A DNA stretch of 64,000 bases from Branchiostoma floridae (GCF_000003815.2 NC_049984.1:17900439-17964438); one strand, 5' to 3'; counted from the stretch's first letter, positions 1-10,568 are shown. A program made the numbers and translations. The notes: a model not told the origin generated them from the letters alone.

Positions 1-1354
1 CTTCTTCAACAGCAGTAACAGCATCTGCTATAAAATAACAATACAAACAGGATATAGTAATTGCATTTATACAAATGTAAAAAAATGCCCCTAAGCAGAA
101 AAGCACTCATATATCATTGTCATAACTTCTATTACAGAAACATTGTATTACATTAACACTAAATTAGTATTACTACAACCTTTGTATTCTCTGTATTGAG
201 GTAGCTTTTTTGACACTGAATCTGTTCGGTTTTACAGCATTAAAATTAAGAACCTAACATTGGTCGTCAGTAGTCTAAACTTATGACTAAACAGCCTTCA
301 GCTATAGAACTGTAATCTGTTACTTACAATTCAAGATAAACAGAAATAATACATGCTGTTAATGGTAGTAATGCTATGTGAAAATGATAAACAAACAAAA
401 GAAAACAACACAGGTGTGACGGTAGATGACACACCTGGTGCCTCATCTTTACCCTGCTGCCCGTCAGCACCCCCCTCGGCCAGAGGCTTGACATCTGCCG
501 AGATCTCCTGGTGGAATGTCTCCAGGTACGACTGCAGCTGTCCCAGGTCATCCTGCTTCTCGGCTGGCACCTGTTCACCTGATGCCTCCCCCTGTTCACC
601 TGGAGCTTGCACCTGTTCACCTGCTGCCTCCACCTGGTCACCAGGTGCTTCCACCTGTTCAACTGCCTCCTGCACCTGTTCAGCTGAACCGTCCTCAGCT
701 GTTTGAATTACACAAGGTACACATTAAGCATAATCAAACACAATTTACTCTGAATTTGAAAAAAAAAGACATCTTGAAAAGCAACAAGCTCTGCAGCCAC
801 ATATAGATATATATACCTCTTTACCTATACATTCTTAGTTAACATTTGCAATGTGTATTTTAAAAGTAAAACAGCCAAATATTTTCTTGAGACAGCATTT
901 GCACACGTTAACAGAGAATGGGCGTACAAGTTATGAAAGATACAAATGTTATGAATAATTTAATTGCACAGCAACCATGAGATACAACACAAGACTTTCG
1001 AGAGACTAGTAGAACTACTTACTTCCTTTGTAGGAGACATGGATTGGATAAGACTATATATACTTGCACAGCCATTATTAATTATGTCATAGTACAGATC
1101 TCTACTGGTATAATCAGCCCATCCGCAAATTATGAACTTTACCTTAACGTAAACATAACAATAGAAACAACACACAACAGTGCAAAGCTTGAGAAAAAAA
1201 TGTTATGTTGATTTTCCCTACCTGCAGTTGTAGCATTGGGCTCATCTCCAGACTGTACAGGTTGAGGTGCGGGTGACTTGACAGGCGCCTCCACTGTAGG
1301 TTTGACTGGAGCCTCCGTCATGTCTCCCCTGCCTCCATCCTCCACTGTTGCCAT
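1..1354 (-). CDS. Acidic Pro/Glu/Gln-rich protein of unknown function, 5' part, continues off left edge
   Basis: I do not recognise this gene. Three coding exons join in phase on the minus strand: 1354-1222, 698-435 and 27-1 (partial). The start ATG has a strong context (ACCATGG). Exon 1 ends at donor GCAG|GTAGGG after 44 codons plus one base. Exon 2 has acceptor AAACAG and donor CCAG|GTGTGT. Exon 3 has acceptor TTTTATAG. All three junctions share the same phase, which is the main support. The visible 141 or so residues are hydrophilic and acidic. They contain degenerate repeats of about 7 residues (VEAPGDQ, VEAAGEQ, VQAPGEQ, GEASGEQ), then a likely amphipathic helix (QLQSYLETFHQEISADV). No enzyme domain, signal peptide or membrane segment is visible. 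An acceptor at 1376 (CATCCTCAG) just before the ATG suggests a non-coding upstream exon, possibly at 7.15-7.34 kb. If exon 2 instead read through its donor, the protein would end at 331 with a hydrophobic tail. I think that less likely. Confidence 0.6.
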
Positions 1355-2320
1355 GGTAACACACTGTCACACCTGAGGATGTTCATGAGATGATTGACAG
1401 CTGTCCAAACTAATGCCATTACCAGCATATTTTTTGTATATCAAATATCTTATACACTAAAAACACATAATTTAGTAATTGTACCAATTGGTTAAAAGCT
1501 CTTTCAAATGATTTCATAATAGCCCTTTGGCCTGTTCTGCTTTGACTACAACCTCCTTTAGGCACAATCAAACTTCTACAACAACAAGTAAAAATGTTAC
1601 GTAGGAAGGTATTCTGTATTCAACTAATGACCTGGACTAGCTGATAGGAGATTCCTGTAAAATGGTACCTAGCATGTTGATGGGAGATTTTTGCCTAACT
1701 CAGTGTCTACCTAACAAGTCGATGCAGGTTAGGCCACACAGGAGTGGGAAGATATAGAGGGTAAATCTTGAGACTTTTGCAGTGGTGGTATTATCAAATC
1801 ATGGTCTTTGTGGTGACATATCCATTGTGAACTTACGACACTACTAATAACATTTGTTTTCAATGTACAAATGGTATTACTACTATACATGTACTAAAAA
1901 ATGACCAACCACGAATATCCTTTTCCCTCTTACTGTGACAGCAAAGGAATTTACAGTATATTGTTGATCAGTATGTGAGTTGCCGACAGGATAAGGTGCA
2001 TTATTAGCATTTGGTTCCTTACAAAGTAATATGTAATATATGGTACATGTGATGTGAGTACATGGAAGCTAGCATGTGGAAATGTAGGTGTCAAAAATAA
2101 TTTTGCAAGTACTTGGTTAGTGTATTAAAACTAACAAAACTAATGAAATATTTTTCCCTTCACATTTTACGTCTCAATATTATGAATGTAGCAGACATGT
2201 AAAAAATTACATTCCCCCAAGGCATTGATTTTACAAGTGTAGTTTGTCAATATGTAGGGAGACACTGACTGAACTGAGGGAGACACATTAATGGACTTGT
2301 CAATAACCCATCAGTATTTT
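1355..2320. other. Putative intron or 5' region, no gene seen
   Basis: AT-rich sequence upstream of the first coding exon of the left-edge gene. A good minus-strand acceptor (CATCCTCAG, exon from 1376) implies that most of it is intron. I see no coding exon or recognisable repeat. Confidence 0.4.
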
Positions 2321-2327
2321 CATTATT

Positions 2328-2368
2328 ATATTGCAATCCATACATAGTATGGGATTGCAATATATTGT
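2328..2368. repeat. Imperfect hairpin flanking the 162-bp tandem array
   Basis: ATATTGCAATCCATAC is followed after a very short spacer by its near-perfect reverse complement (GTATGGGATTGCAATATA). The second arm recurs on the far side of the tandem array at 3360-3372 (GGATTGCAATATG), so the array is bracketed by related sequence. Confidence 0.65.
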
Positions 2369-2399
2369 TTTTCCTTTCGTTCTCCTCCTGTCAAATCTT

Positions 2400-3350
2400 C
2401 AAATGGATTCAACTTTTTCATTTTTGGGCCAAATGAGCTGAAATTTGGCAGGGTGGTAGAAGTAGCAAATACCCCCAGGCGTTTTTTTCACTTTCAGGAT
2501 AGAGGCCTTAGAATTTATGATATTTAGGGTTTTTGGTCATTTTTAGACAAAATATGTATATTTTGGGCCCCTGTGCCCTGGTATTACAAGCTAATGACCT
2601 GAAATTTGGTACAGATGTGCATTAAACATGTGAGCACAGAAAACCATCAACACTTTCTTCATAGATTGCTTAAAAAATGAGTTATTTTAGGGTTTTTGGC
2701 CATTTCTGACTAAAAATGTATATTTTTGGCTCCTATGCCCTTGTATTAAAACCAAATGACATGAAATTTGTTACATAGGTGCGTTTGACATATGACCACA
2801 GAACCCCATCAACGCTTTATTCATTGTTTACTCCAAAAATGAGTTATTTTAGGGTATTTGGCCATTTTTGACTAAAAATATATATTTTTTGCTCCTATGC
2901 CCTTGTATAGAAACCAAATGACCTGAAATTTGGCAGAGAGGTGCATTGAATATATAATCACAGGACCCCATTGACACTTTCTTCATAGATCACTTCAAAA
3001 ATTAGTTATTTTGGGGGTTTCAGTCATTTTTGACTAAAAAAGTATATTTTTGGCTTCTATGCCCTTGTATGTAAACCAAATGACCTGAAATTTGGTACAA
3101 AGGTAAGTTGGACATATGACAACAGGACCCCATCAACACTTTCTTCATAGAGCACTTATAAAATGAGTTTTTTTTGGGATTTTTAGCAATTTTCAACTAA
3201 AAAATGTATATTTTGGGCTCCTATGCCCTGATATTGAAACCAAATGACCTAAAACTCGGCATGAAGGTGTGTAGGACAAGTGCCCACAGTACTTAATTTT
3301 CCCTTGGAGCAAACATTACTTCAAATTGTTGAATTTTGGGATTTTTTCCA
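2400..3350. repeat. Tandem repeat array, about six units of about 162 bp
   Basis: The phrase AAATGACCTGAAATTTGG, with small changes, recurs near 2431, 2592, 2754, 2916, 3078 and 3242, giving spacings of 161, 162, 162, 162 and 164. Each unit also carries the CTCCTATGCCCT-like segment, the ACCCCATCAACACTTTCTTCAT-like segment and the GAGTTATTTTAGGG-like segment in the same order. Units have diverged by perhaps 15-25% (estimated by eye). The array lies between related GGATTGCAATAT flanks, so it may be the core of a mobile element rather than a free satellite. Confidence 0.85.
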
Positions 3351-3482
3351 GGATGAAGATGGATTGCAATATGCTGTATTTGCTCCTAAGCAAATGTCGG
3401 CCTTTCTAGTTACATCTATAGTCTCTGGTTGAACAGGAAGTTCGTTTGATAAGGGAAAGAGTTTGAAAGTCTGTTTGGTTGG

Positions 3483-3803
3483 GCTGTGGCAGCGTGCAAA
3501 ATACCCACTTGCACATTGCAACCACTTTTTGCTTGGTGCAACCTACTTCTAAACTCAGGTTGCACAGGGTGCAACTTAGATTTTGAGCCTCAGAACTTGA
3601 TTTTGTTCTCAATTTACTTGGAAAAAATAAATGGACTGTAGCAGCTCCATTTCATATCAGCCAAACATGTATGTATTGTACTTTTTTTCAGAAATTAGTG
3701 AATTGTAGGTGGTGCAACTTGAAATTCAGTTGTGCAACCTAGTTTTTGCCTCAGGTTGCGCAGTGTGCAACCTGGCTAAGAAAAGTATTTTGCACACTGG
3801 CTG
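3483..3803. mobile_element. MITE-like element rich in GTGCAACC motifs
   Basis: The ends are inverted: GTGCAAAATACCC near 3495 pairs with GTATTTTGCACACTGG near 3786-3800. Inside are repeated TGCAACCT / AGGTTGCAC motifs in both orientations. A related element lies at 31692-32023. I see no transposase, so this would be a non-autonomous element. The exact ends and target-site duplication are uncertain. Confidence 0.5.
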
Positions 3804-4740
3804 TGGGGATATTTAACATTCGCAAATAAAAGACCCTGTTCATACCAGGGTTTCTGAATCTGGATCAACCCTGTGTTTAAGTGAATAACAACTCTATTCA
3901 CCTTGACCTGTACTTAGCTTGTTAGAAAGCAAAAACGTACAATAAAGGTCTTCATTCAATTCAATTTAATAAATGAACCGTGGTTTGACCAGTCTAAATC
4001 TGGCTAACAACTAAAATCTAAAAAATAGTACATGTGGAGGGGGAATCAAGCCGGCAAAATACTGGCTGGGGGGTAGGTATGAATGTAACACGCTATATCG
4101 TATATGCACCTGCATTTCATATGTAATTTCTGCATAATTCAGGTTTGCTATTCTTCACTTACGATTTCTTGGGCTGTGAAATTGAAGCTGATGGTGCAAA
4201 TTGTAATTTTTTTAAAAATTGTATGTTGATGAAGAAAAATCTCCTGACCATCACTTTACTTACAAATATATCGTCTAGTGGTTCAGGGGTGCCCAGTGTT
4301 TCCGTCAGAGGGGCGTCCACCCATCCAATGACCGTCTCATTTCGTTTTGGACGGCTTGAACGCAACCAGAGGCCGTCCTCATAAAAAAATTGCGACCCAC
4401 ATTTTGCCAAGAAATCTGTACAAAGTCGATAAATGTAAACTGCAGTTTTGTGTTTTGTATTGAAGCTAGAGGCTTAGGGGACGCCGTCCACAGTCAGAAA
4501 GCCGCTCACTGTTTGTTTTGCTATTGTTATGGTTGTTGACAATGTGTGTCGGCGGCCTTTCGCATAAGATAATCTCATTAAAACCCGTCTTTCAAGGTCT
4601 CAGTTACGCGAATTTGCCCTGTCACATTTCGAAAACTTGGCGGTAGGTCGATCTCGCTATAAGTATAACACTACAAACTATACTTTGTTATTGGGAGAAA
4701 TAAGACAACACACTAACTTTGACTAGATTAACAACTTAAG
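3804..4740. other. Intergenic/intronic stretch with one weak exon candidate
   Basis: No gene can be supported. A minus-strand open stretch (about 4430 to 4272) ends at a consensus donor (TTT|GTAAGT) and follows a plausible acceptor (TTTGTACAG at about 4427). It encodes no recognisable domain and I could not find partner exons. Confidence 0.3.
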
Positions 4741-4749
4741 TCTCTGTTT

Positions 4750-5180
4750 TCATCGTCAATCATCGTAAACAAAACAAAACACAATCAGAAACATGTGCCC
4801 ACCGGCCCGGGTGCTCGGCACGGGAAATCCCCGACCTCGTTCAAGTTCGTTATCAGCAACACAGCGGAAAAATAAAGTGTTCACATGAGAGGTGCTGGAC
4901 GTAAAAAACATCAAGTATAACTTTGGTTCCTTTTGATATGAGTTTTGAGCCCGCAAAATCTCCGAAAACGGCAGAAATTTTCGGGATAAATACGCTCTAA
5001 AATGGCGCTTGAGAGCTTGTTGTTTATCCTGGCCAATCACAGCGCTAGTTTCCCATGACGTCGCTAGCTTTCCCAGATCTCGCGAGAAGTCACCACGGGA
5101 GATTGCGGGATTTCGTCCGCCATTACGCACATTGCCGCCGATAGACGATGTTTTTCGTCATTTCTGAACGCAAATTTATC
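4750..5180. promoter_or_regulatory. CpG-rich promoter-like region with TCTCGCGAGA box
   Basis: A CpG-rich island in AT-rich surroundings. It contains a perfect TCTCGCGAGA palindrome (5078-5087), a TGACGTC CRE-like site (5056-5062), a CCAAT box (5033-5037) and YY1-like AATGGCG sites on both strands (near 5000 and 5115-5123). These motifs cluster at housekeeping-type, often bidirectional, promoters in animals. No coding exon starts here with confidence. It may serve the left-edge minus-strand gene or an unseen transcript. Confidence 0.5.
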
Positions 5181-5531
5181 GACCTATGGAAGGTTTTAGA
5201 TGATTTATAAGTATACCACAACATAAAATACAATATATACAAATGTTATTTCTTTTTTGAAAGTCCAAGAACTGTTTCTGGAACTTTTTAAAAGTAGTAG
5301 TACCCGTTCGGTGCGGCATAAATCAAAACATCCTTGTTGTTACGGCACTGAACTTTATCGGACGTTAGTTGTTTTTTGTTTTTTCTTGCGACAGTTAACC
5401 GTTAACTTGAATTTTCGCGGTTTTACAATTGAATTTAATTTTCGGCGGTAAATGTCCATTCCATGCCTTGAAATATAAATATCACCGGTAGAAACGCTCA
5501 GAATCATGCATCCTCCCGGTCGCCGTTTTTG

Positions 5532-5716
5532 CATAAGGATCGTGCAAATCTCATAAGGTTCGTGTGAATCACATAGTGATTCGTGCGAATTTCATAATAT
5601 TCATGCGTTTCTGCATAGTGATTCGTGCGAATTTCATAATATTCGTGCGTTTTCGTATAGTGATTCGTGTGTATCACATAATATTCGTACGAATTTCATA
5701 GGGTTCGTGCAAATGC
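5532..5716. repeat. 21-bp tandem repeat, nine units
   Basis: Units of 20-21 bp of the form CATAGTGATTCGTGCGAATTT begin at 5532, 5552, 5572, 5593, 5614, 5635, 5656, 5677 and 5697. Alternate units resemble each other more closely, giving a 42-bp higher-order period. Each unit contains a small TTCG..CGAA inverted motif. Confidence 0.85.
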
Positions 5717-5974
5717 TTAGGCACCCATGGTTTCAGATTACTAGAACAATTTTTTTCTACCTACTAATTTTGGACAGGATTCAGGTCTAGCCAGATCTAA
5801 GAAACGTAGGGGTATGAACATTGCCTGGCTGAATCCACAGTTAGACTTCAAGTTGAAGGAACCTGCTATGGACAGGGTCATGGCTCAAATGAGATGGTTT
5901 GTGCCAGTGATCACAACTTTCTTATTCTTTCTTTGATGTGTTGTTGCTTCCAAGTTTTCATGGTAAAGGCCATA

Positions 5975-6005
5975 CCAAGGAGGTTGAAAAAAGGAACCTC
6001 CTTGG
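5975..6005. repeat. Short perfect hairpin (CCAAGGAGGTT arms)
   Basis: An 11-base arm CCAAGGAGGTT (5975-5985) is followed after 9 bases by its exact reverse complement (5995-6005). The same core forms the hairpin at 9756-9788, so this looks like the end of a short inverted-repeat element family. Confidence 0.6.
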
Positions 6006-6700
6006 CCATACTGATTTGATTGTATGGATGACATCCTACATGGTAAACACCAAAACTGATGCGAGCATGCAAATAGAAATAAGATTTCAAAAAAAAAATT
6101 CTACAAAAAGATACATGTTGTACCTTCATCCTGGAATCTAAAGTGGTCAAGAGGTTGAACAAATGACTAAACACACAGTCACACAGACTATGGTACACAG
6201 AACAATAGATTCTTCATAATTCTTTTTGTTTTCTTTGACCTTGGCCTAAAGGCTAAACTGTGTGATATGCATGCTGCCGTATGACTTATGATAGAATTAC
6301 CCACAAACGAACTGATACGTTGTTAAGTATGGAAAAAAAAACAAAAAACAGAAAGATACATGCATACACAATAACATGTATGAACTGATTTCTGTATTGG
6401 GGGGGGGGGGGGGGTGATTTCCTTATGCTAAAAAAAAAATTCATTGTGTCAAGTAAACCTACAAAATATATGCAGACAGCACAGACACAGCCAATAACAG
6501 AAATAAGAGGCTTTCATATGGTGAAAGCATACAGTCAGAATTCGCAAGTAGCGTGCGTGCAGCAAGATTTACGGACGCATAATTCCCGTCCACACAGAAC
6601 AATAAATCCCACAGCTTATTAGCATATTCTGCAGCGAGGGGAACACCGCCCAGCCATGAAATAACACAGCAAAATGTCCAAAATGTTTGAAAACACACAC
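6006..6700. other. Intergenic stretch, repeat-like
   Basis: No gene seen. The sequence just after the hairpin (about 6003-6040: GGCCATACTGATTTGAT, then ATGGATGACATCC) recurs near 14813-14850 in diverged form, so part of this stretch is a dispersed repeat. A run of G occurs near 6401-6414. Confidence 0.4.
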
Positions 6701-6899
6701 ATTTTTTTAGAGTGGAAAACAATGTAGAAAGTCCAGCCCTGCATAATTTTCCCGGAACTGGGTGGCCAGTCGGTCCAGGTAAGATTCGCCAGACTCTCTC
6801 CAATCTGCTCACAAATAAACCCAGACCACACGCCCAGCAAAGACGCCATTTTTGCCAGGCCATTTTCCCCAAGCAGGAACCTCACACAACCACCTCTTG

Positions 6900-7400
6900 T
6901 CTTCCCCTCCAAAATTTCTCCCCAGAACTCGAGTTTTGCACTAGCGGATCGTATGGTGGCGTGGCGGAAAAATCTTGGCGAGGCTTTCCCCGTCAGATAG
7001 CAGAGAGATTTTTGTGCAGAGCCCCCTCGCGCGGCAATACCTCCCGACCACGCAGTGCCCCCTCGCGGCCAGACAAAGGCAGAAAAGACGCAGACATTTC
7101 CTTCATTCAATGCAGTATAGAAGCCTCCGATAGTCGGCATCGTTTACTCACCTCTCCTCCAAAACAAGTCGCAAAAGTGCCGTCCAGGCTCCGGAGAACG
7201 AATCCCCCGGTCAGAAGCGTGGTGTTTGGAAGGGTTCCGAGGCAGAGGCGGGCAGGAACGGCGAAGATTGCCGCCCAAAATGGCGAATGTTCGGCGATAT
7301 TTGCCACGAATGCGGGGAGAGACGCGGTGAGGAAGGGGTGGCCAGATGTAGTTATTGGCAGTGCCTGATACATACGAACCAATTTTAGTCAGATTCCCAA
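6900..7400. promoter_or_regulatory. CpG-rich region, probable promoter
   Basis: A GC- and CpG-rich stretch with long chance open frames on both strands, which is typical of CpG islands. A CAAAATGGCGA YY1-like site lies near 7275. A strong minus-strand donor (GGAGAG|GTGAGT, exon end 7152) leaves it, consistent with a promoter firing leftward. The longest open frame here (plus strand, 6712-7368) has no ATG start and no recognisable domain, so I do not call it a gene. Confidence 0.45.
7152..7340 (-). other. Candidate non-coding first exon of the left-edge gene
   Basis: Minus-strand CpG-rich sequence ending at a consensus 5' splice site (GGAGAG|GTGAGTAAA). It could be joined to the acceptor at 1376 just upstream of the ATG at 1354. 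The 5' limit is not defined. The link is inference from splice-site quality and strand only. Confidence 0.3.
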
Positions 7401-7554
7401 AAGATATTGCTTTGCATAACCAACAAAAATATATCAATCTGAATATAAAGATACTGGTTAATACCAGCAAAAATATATTATACATATTATATTCAATATG
7501 GATTACTGACAGTAGGCACTTGTTTATACAATAGTTGGTCCCCTCTAGAGATAG

Positions 7555-7745
7555 AAGCCATGACGTCACTGGATGAAATCTCCAGCCATGCGCTTGCTCG
7601 GGTCTCACTAAATACCGAAAACAATCGAAAAACTACCGGAAATAACCGAAAACTACCGAAAATAAACGAAAACAACTTTCACTACTCACCGAAAACAACT
7701 TTCACTAATTACCGAAAACAACTGAAAACAACTTCAAACTACCAA
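7555..7745. repeat. Left copy of inverted repeat with ACCGAAAACAACT motifs
   Basis: Contains GGTCTCACTAAATACCGAAAACAA followed by degenerate short repeats of ACCGAAAACAACTTTCACTA type. A reverse-complement relative lies at about 9830-9930 (there GGTCTCGCTAAATACC on the minus strand). Together they bracket about 2.3 kb. Confidence 0.55.
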
Positions 7746-8548
7746 AAACAACAGACAATCATTACGATGGGTTTTTATTTTGACTTTATTTTGGACAGGA
7801 TGGGTTTATTTGTTTAACGACCCATTAGTAATAATAAAGTCAACGATCTCCTTTGCCTGTTCGAATATGTTAATGTTCGAATTCAGATTCACGGATCCTA
7901 TTATAAATGGGGACTGCTTGGTCAACTCGCAAACTCATCAATGGATATCTATACTACTTCAGTACTTGGCATCTATTGTGTAACTCCAAGCAGCCGAGGT
8001 AACGGTAGGGGATCACCCCATTCTCTCCCTCGGCTGTGGAGAAAATAATTCAAGGGATAGTAACCAGTAGATAAAATAGACATAAGTATTTGTTTACGAA
8101 TTGTTCAAGTTCCGGCTGTTTGCGAGTTCTAATCGGTTGTTCATAATGATCACGGTTTAATTGCAACCAATCGCCGAATACATGGCAGCGCTGTGACGCG
8201 CTGAATTACATATTCAGGAAATTAAAATATACACACACATACATTAAAACTTAACATAGTTAAGTAATAAACAGCATAGTAGTAAAAAACATTAACACCG
8301 TACGACAATACAGATGAGCTACTAATACAGAGTAATAACTGAAATAGCTATTACTGCAGAGTATAGTTGACAATGGTGATGCAGGATTTCAACTTGTGGT
8401 CAACACCAATGTTTGTTAAGAAGGGCTGCAAAATATGGAATCGGGCTCATTTTATAACGATTTGTTTTCGCAAGAGGGATTTTTTGCTCCCTTCGGGCAT
8501 TTTGTATGAATCTGAGAACGGGTAGGAGGCAACCAATGCTGGAAAGTT

Positions 8549-8568
8549 GGGGGGGGGGGGGGGGGGGG
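8549..8568. repeat. Poly-G run
   Basis: An uninterrupted run of about 20 G. It sits near the 3' end of the decayed retrotransposon fragment that follows on the minus strand. Confidence 0.9.
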
Positions 8569-8589
8569 TTGAGTAGCGACGAATTTTAG

Positions 8590-9135
8590 GCTAAGGGTTT
8601 ATCTTCTTTCCTCAAGGGTCGGTATATCTAGCTGGGCAAGGGCGCTGTTGTAACAAAAATACTGGGAGCCAAGAATTATTCTGAGTGCTCACTTCTGTAT
8701 ACGCTCAATCTTTATCACTTGTTGCGTTGTGATATTTGAGTTCCAGACTGGAGGTGCATATTCTAGGGTTGGGCGAATATAACATTGGCAAAAATCAGAG
8801 AGGTCTTGAACTAGATCTAGAAAAGATGGCCTTTTTTGTCATAACATCTACATGTTTGTCCCATCTTAGATTACTAGATAAGACCTAGGATACAAGCAGT
8901 TTCCGTATACTTAAGGGACCACTGTTTTCGGCAAGTAAGATCTTGGGGGGTGGAGGGCAGTTTCTCATGGATGAAAAGGTCAGTGAGCATGCATTTCTCG
9001 CTATCTAAAATCATGTCATTTCTAGTCGTCCAGGTATTGAGTTGGTCAAGTGAGGATTGGATTAGGCTTACTTCATTGTGAAGTCGAATTTCACACACAG
9101 ACAAGTCATCAACATATTTGTATCGATTTAAGATA
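8590..9135 (-). mobile_element. Decayed non-LTR retrotransposon (LINE) reverse-transcriptase fragment
   Basis: Minus-strand translation shows the reverse-transcriptase catalytic block RYKYVDDLSVCEI (about 9130-9095). Next comes NEVSLIQSSLDQLNTWT...NDMILDSEKC, typical of the RT palm/thumb region of CR1/L2-like LINEs. Further on are fragments of the C-terminal region (LRWDKHV, RPTLEYAPPVWNS, LDIPTLEERR) in shifted frames with internal stops. The fragment therefore has frameshifts and nonsense codons and is inactive. The endonuclease and N-terminal RT regions are absent, as expected for a 5'-truncated copy. Confidence 0.8.
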
Positions 9136-9204
9136 TCGTCTTTCAGAGCGTCAGGCTGCCTTCCGACATTCCGTCCTTCCTTCTGTTGCGACTGTTATGA
9201 GAGG

Positions 9205-9369
9205 TTAGCTTCTACCAGGCTCCGTGCCATGATCGGTAGAATCATTATCCTCACCACGTGGTGAGGAAACGTACTCTTCCGGCCGGCTAACTCCCTTAGC
9301 GTACTATAGACTCTATTTGTCCAATTTCTACAATTAGACCACCGATCCACGAAGCCTGGTAGAGGCTAA
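9205..9369. mobile_element. Fold-back / MITE-like element
   Basis: TTAGCTTCTACCAGGC (9205-9220) is matched, with one mismatch, by its reverse complement GCCTGGTAGAGGCTAA (9354-9369). The 165-bp unit has no coding capacity. Confidence 0.55.
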
Positions 9370-9755
9370 TGAGAGATCTGCTATGGGAGGGCTCCGTCCT
9401 CAAGACTTCGCTGTACGGGATGGTGTGGCCGCAAAAGCACAAGGAAGGACGGTAAAAAAAGAGGATTAGGTGTGGTAGAAAACAAATGAAATAAGTCACA
9501 AGTTGAGGAAAAGGCAAGGTGCAATATCGACTCTAGTCGGCTGGCCTTTTCTTACTGTGTGTGAACAAAGGGAAGCCGGCTTGCCCTCCCCAGCTGCCTG
9601 TGTAGTCGATAAAACCGCGAAAATTTCGTACAAAGACGAACGAAATCAGTCACACAAAACGGCGACCGGAATGTTCCAACGGTGATAACGCAAGATAGAT
9701 AGTTGATATCGAAAGGATGTCTTGATTGTTGCAAAATATGGTTAATACTTTCACC

Positions 9756-9788
9756 AAGGAGGTTAAAGAAAGATTCTTTAACCTCCTT
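9756..9788. repeat. Perfect 14-bp hairpin (AAGGAGGTTAAAGA arms)
   Basis: AAGGAGGTTAAAGA (9756-9769) pairs exactly with TCTTTAACCTCCTT (9775-9788) over a 5-base loop. It shares the AAGGAGGTT core with 5975-6005, so it looks like two joined inverted termini of a mobile element. Confidence 0.7.
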
Positions 9789-9825
9789 GCTTTCACGAAG
9801 AGTTCATATGATTGTTTTGATATGT

Positions 9826-9935
9826 TTTAAGCGATTTCGAGTTGTTCTCGGTAGATTTCAAGTTGTTTTCGGTATTTAGCGAGACCGCGCTAGCTCTGCT
9901 GGGGGTAACTTCGCGTCACGGTAACTGATTGGTGT
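9826..9935. repeat. Right copy of the ACCGAAAACAACT inverted repeat
   Basis: The reverse complement carries GGTCTCGCTAAATACC, then GAAAACAACTTGAAATCTACC, matching the left copy at 7555-7745. The similarity extends outward to a TGACG-containing segment. The pair is consistent with the termini of a larger, degraded DNA element. Confidence 0.5.
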
Positions 9936-10568
9936 CAAATATACTTTGCAGCAAGTACTAGAAGATCCTCAGCCCTCCAAGTGTCGACTTGGGATAGGTG
10001 AAATAAGAGAAAAGGTAGTTATGTTCAGTGTTTAACTAGTTCAAAGATTTCAGTCATTACCAAGACGATGACATGTTTTTACAAGTTGACTCATTACGTG
10101 GGTTATCAAAAAGGATGAATAAATAAAAATGGGAAAAAAAGTTGTGATGCCTGCTTTTTTTTAATGAATTTATTGTACCCAACTGTCAGTTAATACAAAT
10201 GTACTACGAACGGTAAGACAACAATAAGACAATAGATTGAAGTCACAGGCAAGGATATGAAGACCTTTGCAGTCCTTGGAAAAAGCATAATAGTAAAACT
10301 TTGCCCCTGATGGGGTTGTATGAGGTAATACAGGAAGATATATTGTTTAGATCATTAATTTGAATATGACAGCGTCATTCTATTGTCATGATGTTTTTTT
10401 CAAGACTGAAAAAGGCTCAGTGTTGGACACCATTATTATTCTAAAGTAAGATTTGTTTCCTAGATTCTATATGAATGATTTACGTGTCACTATAGTACGG
10501 ATGTTGCGAACCCCATAAAGAGACGCTGATGAATTCAAATGCAAATGAAAATATGACGTTATCATGTA
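9936..10568. other. Intergenic stretch downstream of FoxH
   Basis: AT-rich. I see no gene or clear repeat apart from homopolymer runs. Confidence 0.4.

Noticed and set aside
4159-4430. Minus-strand exon candidate ending at TTT|GTAAGT
   Set aside because: Good splice sites, but no partner exons and no domain. Self-similar GACGG/CCGTC pieces suggest repeat sequence.
6712-7368. 218-codon plus-strand open frame
   Set aside because: It begins with GTG, lies in a CpG-rich island with open frames on other strands too, and shows no domain. A strong minus-strand donor lies inside it.
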